Assembly: GCA_011046055.1 (NCBI GenBank)
Contig: DSBN01000250.1
Location: 1-6,382 of the forward strand
Origin: Sediminispirochaeta sp.
Lineage (GTDB): Bacteria > Spirochaetota > Spirochaetia > DSM-16054 > Sediminispirochaetaceae
Length of the DNA: 6,382 nt
Direction of reading: 5' to 3'
Shown here: piece after piece, positions 1 to 5,150 of the stretch
How positions within the stretch are numbered: position 1 is the first letter of the stretch
Layout: the number at the start of each line of letters is the position of its first letter
Notes under the pieces: model-generated
Told to the model about the DNA's origin: nothing
Database searches by the model: none
Seen by the model: only the letters and a program-made list of their open reading frames with translations
Program-made: the position numbers and the translations under genes

Positions 1-11
1 AAAATACAGCC

Positions 12-16
12 AGGAG
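12..16 (+). promoter_or_regulatory. Ribosome binding site of the outer-membrane protein gene
   Basis: AGGAG ends six bases before the ATG at 23, which fixes this start. Any promoter lies outside the window. Confidence 0.7.
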
Positions 17-22
17 TCAAGC

Positions 23-1150
23 ATGCGGAAAAGTCTATTTGCACTAGTGTTGATAATGATCGCGTGGGGGATGCCGATCTCCGCCCTCGAAGCGCCGGTG
101 GAGCTGCTCTCGCCGCGGGATTCGGCTCTCGGGGGACGACACGTGGCGCTGAGCGACTCTTTTTCCTCCCTGCTGAACAACCCTGCGGGATTCTACACGG
201 CCGAGGAAGAGCTTTCCATCGCCGAACTGACCCTGGCGACCAAGGGCCCTATTTTTTCCCTCTCCGACGCGATCATCAGCATGGACGAGGGGGCTATCGG
301 TGATCTGATCAACGGAATCTACGCCGGCTTTGATCTCTTGGGCCCCCTCTCCTTCGGTTATGTGGGCAAGGGCTTGGGATTCGGAGTCTACAACCAGGCC
401 AATCTGAGATTATGGAGCAACAACAGCCTCACCGCCAACGTCGAGGCCTGGGACGACATCGTGCTCACCGGCGGCTACGCGTATCGATTTCCCTTCTCCG
501 GCGACCGGCACGCCTTGGACGCAGGGGTACTGCTCAAGGGCGGTTTTCGGGGGCGGCTCTATTCGGAGGTCACGGTTCTGGAGATCATGGCGCTGGATCC
601 GACGGCACTTCTAGGGGACCCCTTCACCTTCACCAGTTTTATCGGTGCGGACCTGGGCCTGCGCTACTCATTGGGACGACAGCTGGTCTTCGGTCTGGTA
701 GGACGGGACGTCTACTCGCCAACTCTCTCCAGCGTATATGAGAATGTGGAGGCCTTTTGGGGCGGGGAGGATCCCACCAGTTCGAACAACTACGATCGTA
801 TGCCCTTCCAGTTGGATCTGGGGATGATGTGGCGCCCCGAAGCCGACCTGTCTCGGTACGCCATCAGCGACATCAAGGTGCTGTTCGACTACAGCGATCT
901 GCTGGACTTCTGGCTCTATCCAGCCAATGCGGATAACCCATTGCTGCATATAGGACTGGGGAGCGAGATCACCGTGATGGAGATACTGGATCTGCGCCTC
1001 GGTTTCGCCCAGGGACTCTTTGCCGCTGGGATGGGCCTGGATCTCAAGTACTTCAATCTCAACCTCGCTATGTTCGGGACCGAGAGGTCCACCGAACCAG
1101 GGATGGCTCCGGTGTACAACCTGCAGTTGAGCTTTGAATTCCGCTCCTGA
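23..1150 (+). CDS. Exported outer-membrane beta-barrel protein, PorV/UPF0164-like
   Basis: A 375-residue protein with a clear Sec signal peptide: basic MRK, a hydrophobic core at about residues 4-19, and likely cleavage after ISA at residue 21. The mature N-terminus carries a motif at about residues 34-57 (SALGG, then an aspartate/serine stretch, then NNPAG). This is typical of FadL/PorV-type and spirochaetal UPF0164 outer-membrane proteins. The rest shows alternating hydrophobic and aromatic strands with short Gly/Asp/Asn turns and ends in an amphipathic strand (LQLSFEFRS), as expected for a beta-barrel. The ATG at 23 follows an AGGAG at 12-16. The predicted site is the outer membrane; any transported substrate is unknown. 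The gene is upstream of, and apparently separate from, the tRNA operon. Barrel membership is well supported by sequence style, but the exact family is an inference. Another possibility is a secreted periplasmic protein of the same fold class. Confidence 0.75.
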   Translation: MRKSLFALVLIMIAWGMPISALEAPVELLSPRDSALGGRHVALSDSFSSLLNNPAGFYTAEEELSIAELTLATKGPIFSLSDAIISMDEGAIGDLINGIYAGFDLLGPLSFGYVGKGLGFGVYNQANLRLWSNNSLTANVEAWDDIVLTGGYAYRFPFSGDRHALDAGVLLKGGFRGRLYSEVTVLEIMALDPTALLGDPFTFTSFIGADLGLRYSLGRQLVFGLVGRDVYSPTLSSVYENVEAFWGGEDPTSSNNYDRMPFQLDLGMMWRPEADLSRYAISDIKVLFDYSDLLDFWLYPANADNPLLHIGLGSEITVMEILDLRLGFAQGLFAAGMGLDLKYFNLNLAMFGTERSTEPGMAPVYNLQLSFEFRS

Positions 1151-1152
1151 GT

Positions 1153-1171
1153 GGCGATACTTAAGATCGCC
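1153..1171 (+). terminator. Possible weak stem-loop terminator
   Basis: GGCGAT (1153-1158) and ATCGCC (1166-1171) form a perfect 6-bp stem around a 7-base loop. It begins three bases after the stop codon of the outer-membrane protein gene. No T-tract follows, so intrinsic termination is doubtful. It may instead protect the mRNA 3' end or be a rho-dependent 3' structure. Confidence 0.3.
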
Positions 1172-1210
1172 CATGACAAATACTTAGGGGTGATTTTGAT
1201 ACCCAGCCAG

Positions 1211-1239
1211 TTGACAGTTTTTTGGAAAGTTGCTATAGT
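1211..1239 (+). promoter_or_regulatory. Strong sigma70-type promoter of the tRNA operon
   Basis: A perfect -35 TTGACA (1211-1216), a 17-bp spacer and -10 TATAGT (1234-1239) predict a start near 1246, about 19 bases before tRNA-Lys. The bases after the -10 are GCCCC. Such a GC-rich discriminator is associated with stringent (ppGpp) control of stable-RNA promoters in well-studied bacteria. That control is inferred here. Confidence 0.85.
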
Positions 1240-1264
1240 GCCCCAGCATAATGAATGTGACAGC

Positions 1265-1337
1265 GGGCCGCTAGCTCAGCTGGTAGAGCAACGCCCTTTT
1301 AAGGCGTGGGTCACTGGTTCGAACCCAGTGCGGCTCA
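1265..1337 (+). tRNA. tRNA-Lys (anticodon TTT)
   Basis: A full 73-base cloverleaf. The acceptor GGGCCGC (1265-1271) pairs with GCGGCTC (1330-1336), with one G-T pair. The D-arm is GCTC/GAGC, and the anticodon stem is ACGCC/GGCGT around loop CTTTTAA with TTT at 1298-1300. The T-arm is ACTGG/CCAGT around TTCGAAC. The discriminator is A1337. CCA is not encoded, so it must be added after transcription. The gene decodes AAA and AAG lysine codons. It is first in a two-tRNA transcript, 18 bases ahead of tRNA-Glu. Confidence 0.97.
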
Positions 1338-1338
1338 T

Positions 1339-1352
1339 TGATCGATAGATCA
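1339..1352 (+). other. Small hairpin in the tRNA spacer
   Basis: TGATC (1339-1343) and GATCA (1348-1352) pair around GATA in the 18-base spacer between the two tRNAs. In the transcript this would be a small stem-loop separating the cloverleaves, possibly a processing landmark. No function is shown by the sequence. Confidence 0.35.
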
Positions 1353-1355
1353 TAC

Positions 1356-1427
<72 letters not shown>

Positions 1428-1436
1428 CGAGAAACG

Positions 1437-1475
1437 ACCGGGGAAGCCTGAGCGAGGACCTCCCCGGTTTTTTTT
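1437..1475 (+). terminator. Rho-independent terminator of the tRNA operon
   Basis: ACCGGGGA (1437-1444) pairs perfectly with TCCCCGGT (1461-1468), with a short inner CCT/AGG helix. An eight-T run (1468-1475) follows. It starts ten bases after tRNA-Glu and insulates the tRNAs from the downstream phosphoribosyltransferase gene. Confidence 0.93.
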
Positions 1476-1507
1476 ACCCTACCGATAGAACGAGCTTATC
1501 GTGCTTG

Positions 1508-1536
1508 TTGACCTGGACTGGTGGATGGGCTAAATT
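1508..1536 (+). promoter_or_regulatory. Promoter of the phosphoribosyltransferase-TPR operon
   Basis: -35 TTGACC (1508-1513), a 17-bp spacer and -10 TAAATT (1531-1536) predict a start near 1543. The 5' leader would be only about 13 bases, just enough to hold the AAGGAG at 1544-1549. An inverted repeat CGATA (1483-1487)/TATCG (1497-1501) lies just upstream and might be an operator. Confidence 0.6.
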
Positions 1537-1543
1537 GTCAGTC

Positions 1544-1549
1544 AAGGAG
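1544..1549 (+). promoter_or_regulatory. Ribosome binding site deciding the phosphoribosyltransferase start
   Basis: AAGGAG sits six bases before the ATG at 1556. The reading frame stays open further upstream into tRNA-Glu, and this site shows that the upstream part is not translated as part of the gene. Confidence 0.8.
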
Positions 1550-1555
1550 TTGCGA

Positions 1556-2638
1556 ATGATTCAAAAGAATAACACCGTAGTCCTGAAAGCCGCCGACCTG
1601 GACGGCTACCTCTCCGAGGACGATCACCGACGGATTGAAGAGATGAACGAACTCTACCAGGGGGCCATCGAACTGTTCAACATCATCTCCAACAGCGGCA
1701 ACGAACGCCGGCTCAGCGAGGCGAAAAACGATCTGATCGGTATCTACGACCGGATGGGAAAAAAGATGCAGGACATCGTCAGCCGCGAGGAGCGAGTACA
1801 CGTCTATTCCTTCGACACCCCTAAGGAGATACACGGCGAGGCCTCACGATTGATCTCCAAGCTCCGCAATACCTCCACCGAGCACCACGAGTTTGTTTAC
1901 TACATACAGCGGGCCTACGAGCTGCTGTTCAACCTTGCATTTACCGAAAACGCCTCGCACAAGAAGAACTACCTCATCACCCCCACACCGGTGACCAAGC
2001 CGGTGCGGAATTACGCCGTACACAAGATACCCGACGTCGATGTGGACATCGAAAACACGGTGATGTGCGTGATGCTCCGGGGCTCGCTCCTGCCATCGAT
2101 GATCATGAGCAAGGAGATTCAGGAGTACTCCAGCTCCAACTACGTCACCCCCTTCGCGCTGTTCAAGATTAGAAGGGACGATGCGAAGAAAGAGCACGAT
2201 ATGGAGTACATCCTCGACCTGGATCGTTCTTTTTTCAGCTTGGACAAACTACAGGACAAGGACCTGCTGATCGCCGACCCGATGAACGCCACCGGCGGCA
2301 GCCTGGTGACTATTGTGAAGTACCTGGAGGAGCAGGGAGTCAACCCGCGGGCGATCAAATTTCTCAACGTGATTTCCGCATTGAAGGGATCGATCCGCAC
2401 CGTTCGAGCTATAGAAAATGCCCACGTCTACACGCTGTGGATGGACCCGGTGCTCAACGAGGACGCCTATATTCTGCCCGGTTTGGGCGACGCCGGCGAC
2501 CGTTTGAACGGAGAGGACCTGGACCGGCAGCCGCGAAACATAATCCAGCTGATCGCCGACTACGGCTCCAATATCGCCTCGCTCTATCGATCCCAAGTCC
2601 GGGAAATCGAAAATACCGTCCTGGGAACGGGGGAATGA
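1556..2638 (+). CDS. UPRTase-like phosphoribosyltransferase with long N-terminal extension
   Basis: A 360-residue protein. Residues about 165-320 look like uracil phosphoribosyltransferase, which makes UMP from uracil and PRPP. There is a conserved MLRGS segment (173-177). The 13-residue PRPP-binding motif LLIADPMNATGGS lies at 237-249. The uracil-pocket block ILPGLGDAGDRLNG lies at 306-319 and follows a MDPVLNE segment (296-302) that matches the family's usual DxxLNE. Ordinary UPRTases are about 208 residues. Here about 150 helical, charged residues precede the domain and about 40 follow it, and neither part is recognised. It has its own promoter and ribosome binding site and shares an ATGA overlap with the TPR gene downstream. 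The protein is cytoplasmic. Pyrimidine salvage is likely, but a regulatory or altered-substrate role is possible, so no gene symbol is given. Confidence 0.85.
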   Translation: MIQKNNTVVLKAADLDGYLSEDDHRRIEEMNELYQGAIELFNIISNSGNERRLSEAKNDLIGIYDRMGKKMQDIVSREERVHVYSFDTPKEIHGEASRLISKLRNTSTEHHEFVYYIQRAYELLFNLAFTENASHKKNYLITPTPVTKPVRNYAVHKIPDVDVDIENTVMCVMLRGSLLPSMIMSKEIQEYSSSNYVTPFALFKIRRDDAKKEHDMEYILDLDRSFFSLDKLQDKDLLIADPMNATGGSLVTIVKYLEEQGVNPRAIKFLNVISALKGSIRTVRAIENAHVYTLWMDPVLNEDAYILPGLGDAGDRLNGEDLDRQPRNIIQLIADYGSNIASLYRSQVREIENTVLGTGE

Positions 2639-3534
2639 AGCGAGCGCGGAGAGGCGGGCATAGAAAAAAGAAATCTTCTCAATTCTGGAAAACGGGCGGT
2701 GACAAGCTTTGGAAACCGGGGTGGAAAATAAACACCCCCTCTGGCGGCGCCGCTTCGGCTATAGCTATTGCGTTTATGGCATTATTGATAGTTCTGGGTT
2801 TCACCTCCTGCGCCGGTATCGACTCCGCCGAGCGCACGGAGCTGGCCAGGACCTATTTCAATCTGGGCAACGCATACTTCGAAATGGGGCGGTGGGCGGA
2901 GTCCGAACAGGCTTTCGCCCGAAGTCTTGAGTTGGACCCGGACTTTCATCGTGCCGCCTTCAACCGGGCCAGAGTCTTGATAAAGCTTGATCGGACCTCC
3001 ACGGCGGTGACGGTATTGGAAGCCTTGCTTCGTGAGGACCCGGAAAACATCACGGTAATGGAACTGTTGGCCTGGGCACTGGTCGAAGAGGGTCGTCCTA
3101 CGCGGGCTCAGAATTTGTACCGGGCGATACTCAAAGAGGATCCGGGAAACTGCAACGTCCGTTACAACCTCGCCCTGTTTGAAAAGGAAAGGGGGGACTG
3201 GGAGGAGCTGTACGAACTGCTGATCTACTGCGCGGATGCGGGACAGGCGGGACGGGAGATGCTTTTTCTCCTCTTCCAGGCCGAGCGAGAGTTGGGCCGG
3301 GGGAGCGGTTTTTACTGGCTTTCGATGATAGAAACCGGGGAGATCGAGAGCCTCCAGGACATTACCCGGATCGTTGGAGACCCGAGCAGCCTCCCTGAGG
3401 AAGAGTTCGAACGCTTTGAGGAACTACTGGAGAAACACGGTTTGGATTATTCGGAGAGCTCGGTCGAGGAATCCGAAGCTACAGCGCCCTCCAGGCCTTC
3501 GGAGGACTCGGAGGAGCAGTCTCAGGAGGAGTGA
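2635..3534 (+). CDS. TPR-repeat lipoprotein, membrane-anchored
   Basis: A 299-residue protein. Its ATG overlaps the TGA of the upstream gene (ATGA at 2635-2638), which indicates translational coupling. A very basic N-region (residues 1-31) leads to a hydrophobic segment (about 39-56) and LGFTSC with Cys59. This is a loose, spirochaete-style lipobox and suggests lipidation at Cys59. Four TPR-like units of 34 residues follow at about 70-103, 104-137, 138-171 and 172-203. The first three end in DP and show the usual Leu/Ala/Gly/Tyr helix pattern. The last 50 residues are rich in Glu and Ser. TPRs bind partner proteins, so a scaffold at the inner or outer membrane is likely; the partner is unknown. 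The unusually long basic N-region could mean the true start is internal, but no better ribosome binding site was found. Confidence 0.78.
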   Translation: MKRARRGGHRKKKSSQFWKTGGDKLWKPGWKINTPSGGAASAIAIAFMALLIVLGFTSCAGIDSAERTELARTYFNLGNAYFEMGRWAESEQAFARSLELDPDFHRAAFNRARVLIKLDRTSTAVTVLEALLREDPENITVMELLAWALVEEGRPTRAQNLYRAILKEDPGNCNVRYNLALFEKERGDWEELYELLIYCADAGQAGREMLFLLFQAERELGRGSGFYWLSMIETGEIESLQDITRIVGDPSSLPEEEFERFEELLEKHGLDYSESSVEESEATAPSRPSEDSEEQSQEE

Positions 3535-4160
3535 TTCTGGACGAGCTTTTTTACCTCTTCGAAGACTTCAGACGGTGGTTTTTCAACATTCAATGGGAAC
3601 AAGAGCTCTTTTTTTCGGTAGAAATCGATGAGTGGGGCGGTCCGCTTCTTGTACACCTTCAAGCGGTGCTGAATTGCCTCTGGTCGGTCGTCGGGGCGCT
3701 GGATCAACTCTTCCCCGGTCACGTCGCAGCGGCCTTCTACTTTGGGAGGGTTGAAATCGATGTGGTAGACCCGTCCCGAACTGGGGGCGATACGGCGTCC
3801 GGAGAGTCGTCGTATGATCGTCTCGTCCCGCAACTCAAAGTCGATAACCGCCGTGGGCCGGGAGAAGCTCTCTAAGGCTTCGGCTTGGTGTATGGTCCGC
3901 GGAAAGCCGTCCAGAATATACCCCTTGGTACTGTCTGGCTCACGAAGTCTCTGCCTGACCATCTCGATGGTGATCTCATCGGGAACCAGCTCACCTTGGT
4001 CCATGATCGATTTCACTTGACGTCCCAGCTCGGTCTGGTTTTTTATATGACCCCGAAAAAGGTCGCCCGTTGAAATATGGGGAATTTGAAAAAAGTCCGA
4101 AATTTTTACGGCGGTGGTACCTTTGCCGGCTCCTGGAGGGCCAAGAAAAATTAGATTCAT
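3522..4160 (-). CDS. adk: Adenylate kinase
   Basis: A 212-residue cytoplasmic enzyme that interconverts ATP + AMP with 2 ADP; the E. coli enzyme has 214 residues. The P-loop GPPGAGKGT lies at 7-15, the AMP-site TGD at 31-33 and the signature DGFPRT at 84-89. The long-form LID at about 121-158 begins with GRR and contains RVYH, FNPPK and DVTGEEL, followed by RPDD and the Arg-containing RL. The LID lacks the four zinc cysteines of Gram-positive-type enzymes. Only Cys145 remains, at what looks like the third zinc-ligand position, where E. coli has Asp. The start ATG (4158-4160) follows a strong AAGGAAGGAG and overlaps the stop of the zinc-finger gene upstream (ATGA). The 3' end overlaps the TPR gene convergently by 13 bp, which leaves no room for a terminator between them. 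Confidence 0.97.
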   Translation of the reverse strand: MNLIFLGPPGAGKGTTAVKISDFFQIPHISTGDLFRGHIKNQTELGRQVKSIMDQGELVPDEITIEMVRQRLREPDSTKGYILDGFPRTIHQAEALESFSRPTAVIDFELRDETIIRRLSGRRIAPSSGRVYHIDFNPPKVEGRCDVTGEELIQRPDDRPEAIQHRLKVYKKRTAPLIDFYRKKELLFPLNVEKPPSEVFEEVKKLVQNHSS

Positions 4161-4414
4161 ACAAAAACTCCTTCCTTATCTTCGGCGTGCAAATGCGAAA
4201 GGTGTACCAAAGGTTTTGTCCAGGATTCCTCACACTCGGCGGAGCAGAATGTGTCAGAAGCGGAATCTCCTGCGATAAAAAAAACGCCGCAGTTGGGGCA
4301 GCGCTTGTATTTTTTGGCGCACTCGCGACTGCAATAGTACTCGTTCCGGCTCTGGTCGGTTTTAAAATAACGACCGCAGTTCCGGCAACGACGGTACAAC
4401 TCCGACTTATCCAT
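4157..4414 (-). CDS. Small double zinc-finger protein upstream of adk
   Basis: An 85-residue protein. Two modules have the same spacing: Cys10/Cys13 with Cys28/Cys32, and Cys39/Cys42 with Cys57/Cys61. Each follows CxxCG-x13-CSxxC, with Tyr or Phe before the CS. This is a tandem duplication of an FCS/TRASH-like treble-clef zinc finger with a 29-residue period. A short tail with two histidines (HLSHLH, 71-76) follows. The function is unknown; nucleic-acid, protein or metal binding are all possible. The ATG at 4414 is chosen because it precedes the first Cys pair. A TTG at 4423 is in frame, but neither start has a good ribosome binding site. The stop overlaps the adk start by four bases, so the two genes are co-transcribed and probably coupled. 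Upstream on this strand, TTGATA (4488-4483) and TAGAAT (4462-4457) are only a weak promoter candidate, with a 20-bp spacer. Confidence 0.8.
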   Translation of the reverse strand: MDKSELYRRCRNCGRYFKTDQSRNEYYCSRECAKKYKRCPNCGVFFIAGDSASDTFCSAECEESWTKPLVHLSHLHAEDKEGVFV

Positions 4415-4501
4415 TAGAACCAATGGTAATACAAAATTGCTGAGCTGTACAGACCAATTCTAAGTTTAAAAAACCTCCGCTGTATCAAAAAAACACAGAT
4501 T

Positions 4502-4519
4502 GAGAAAAAAGAGCTTCTC
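4502..4519. promoter_or_regulatory. Candidate upstream activator dyad for the sHSP promoter
   Basis: The inverted repeat GAGAA (4502-4506)/TTCTC (4515-4519) is centred about 145 bp before the predicted sigma54 start. This is within the usual range for enhancer-binding-protein sites. The arms are short and partly A-rich, so chance is a real alternative. Confidence 0.25.
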
Positions 4520-4627
4520 CAACTGTAGTCTAGTGACACAAAAGTGAGACGGCGATGGGCGGGGGGATACATAGTTCAGTAATAGATAATTCTTTGCTAG
4601 ACGGAATATTATTGAGAAATGCCTGCA

Positions 4628-4644
4628 TTGGCACGGATATTGCT
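4628..4644 (+). promoter_or_regulatory. Sigma54 (RpoN) -24/-12 promoter of the sHSP operon
   Basis: TTGGCACGGATATTGCT matches the sigma54 consensus YTGGCACGRNNNTTGCW at every defined position. The invariant GG (4630-4631) and GC (4642-4643) are exactly ten bases apart. The predicted start is near 4655, giving a leader of about 32 bases to the ATG at 4687. Sigma54 promoters need an ATP-driven enhancer-binding activator. An overlapping weaker sigma70-like pair, TTGAGA (4613-4618) and GATATT (4636-4641), is the main alternative. Perfect short dyads sit on the promoter: ATGC-CT-GCAT (4619-4628), TGCC-N6-GGCA (4620-4633) and GCTA-AA-TAGC (4642-4651). Confidence 0.8.
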
Positions 4645-4674
4645 AAATAGCTAATAGGAAATATCTCTTTGGAT

Positions 4675-4681
4675 AAGGAGG
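4675..4681 (+). promoter_or_regulatory. Ribosome binding site of the first sHSP gene
   Basis: AAGGAGG ends five bases before the ATG at 4687. It excludes an in-frame TTG at 4669, which lies upstream of this site. Confidence 0.85.
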
Positions 4682-4686
4682 AGTAT

Positions 4687-5139
4687 ATGAGTCTGTTAAC
4701 CTGGGATCGGGAGAACGTTTTGGACCCTCTCCGGGAGTTTGAAAGACTGCAAAATGAGATCAACCAACTGTTTGACTATCAGCCTCGCCAGCGGGGACTC
4801 TTCGACCGGGCTTTGACGCCGCCCCTCGATCTGATCGAGACCGCGGATAGCGTAGAAATACTCTGCGATATGCCCGGGGTGGCCAAGGACAAGCTGGAGC
4901 TCTCCGTCTCGGGAAACGTGCTGACCCTCAAAGGAGAAAAGCTGTCCGAAGAGCCGAAGGATGAATCGAAGAAGTACCGCCAAGAGACTCTCAGCGGCTC
5001 TTTCCAGCGGACAATTTCCGTTCCCGAGACTGCGGATCCTAACAAAATCGACGCTGAACTAAGAGACGGGGTTCTGAGAATCAGCATTGCCAAACGGGAA
5101 GAGGTAAAACCACGTCAGATAGAAGTCAAGGTCAAATAA
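4687..5139 (+). CDS. Small heat-shock protein, Hsp20/alpha-crystallin family (full length)
   Basis: A 150-residue cytoplasmic, ATP-independent holdase chaperone. An N-terminal arm of about 44 residues contains DPLREFERLQNEINQLFD (13-30), an amphipathic segment common in bacterial Hsp20s. The alpha-crystallin domain spans about 45-137, with PPLDLIET near its start, MPGV (62-65) and the signature AELRDGVL (123-130). The C-terminal tail has the oligomer-forming I-x-V motif (Ile145, Val147). Length is normal for the family. It is first in a two-gene operon behind the sigma54-type promoter. The next gene starts 11 bases after its stop, and that gene's ribosome binding site overlaps the stop. No CIRCE element or sigma32-type promoter is visible. 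Family assignment is certain; individual client proteins are unknown. Confidence 0.95.
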   Translation: MSLLTWDRENVLDPLREFERLQNEINQLFDYQPRQRGLFDRALTPPLDLIETADSVEILCDMPGVAKDKLELSVSGNVLTLKGEKLSEEPKDESKKYRQETLSGSFQRTISVPETADPNKIDAELRDGVLRISIAKREEVKPRQIEVKVK

Positions 5140-5144
5140 GGAGG
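5138..5144 (+). promoter_or_regulatory. Ribosome binding site of the second sHSP gene
   Basis: AAGGAGG overlaps the last two bases of the first sHSP stop codon and ends six bases before the ATG at 5151. This arrangement favours re-initiation and tightly matched output of the two proteins. Confidence 0.85.
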
Positions 5145-5150
5145 TCAAAG

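Larger units (their letters stand above)
4415..4686. other. AT-rich divergent regulatory region
   Basis: A 272-base gap between the zinc-finger gene (-) and the sHSP genes (+). It contains the sigma54 promoter (4628-4644). Candidate upstream sites are GAGAA-N8-TTCTC (4502-4519) and GTGACAC/GTGAGAC, two copies 11 bp apart at 4533-4550. There is an isolated G-run at 4557-4566. No open reading frame here looks like a gene. Confidence 0.7.

Noticed and set aside
668..1179. Long minus-strand open frames opposite the outer-membrane protein gene
   Set aside because: No conserved motif and no ribosome binding site; they are shadows of a gene with a clear signal peptide and barrel pattern.
1151..1348. 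A 65-codon open frame running through tRNA-Lys
   Set aside because: Its second half is simply translated tRNA sequence; it has no ribosome binding site and overlaps the tRNA promoter and gene.
2437..2634. Upstream extension of the TPR frame
   Set aside because: It overlaps the conserved UPRTase C-terminus in another frame; the ATG at 2635 in the ATGA overlap is the sensible start.
4424..4686. CIRCE (HrcA) operator or sigma32-type heat-shock promoter before the sHSP genes
   Set aside because: No TTAGCACTC-N9-GAGTGCTAA dyad and no CTTGAA/CCCCAT pair could be found by eye.
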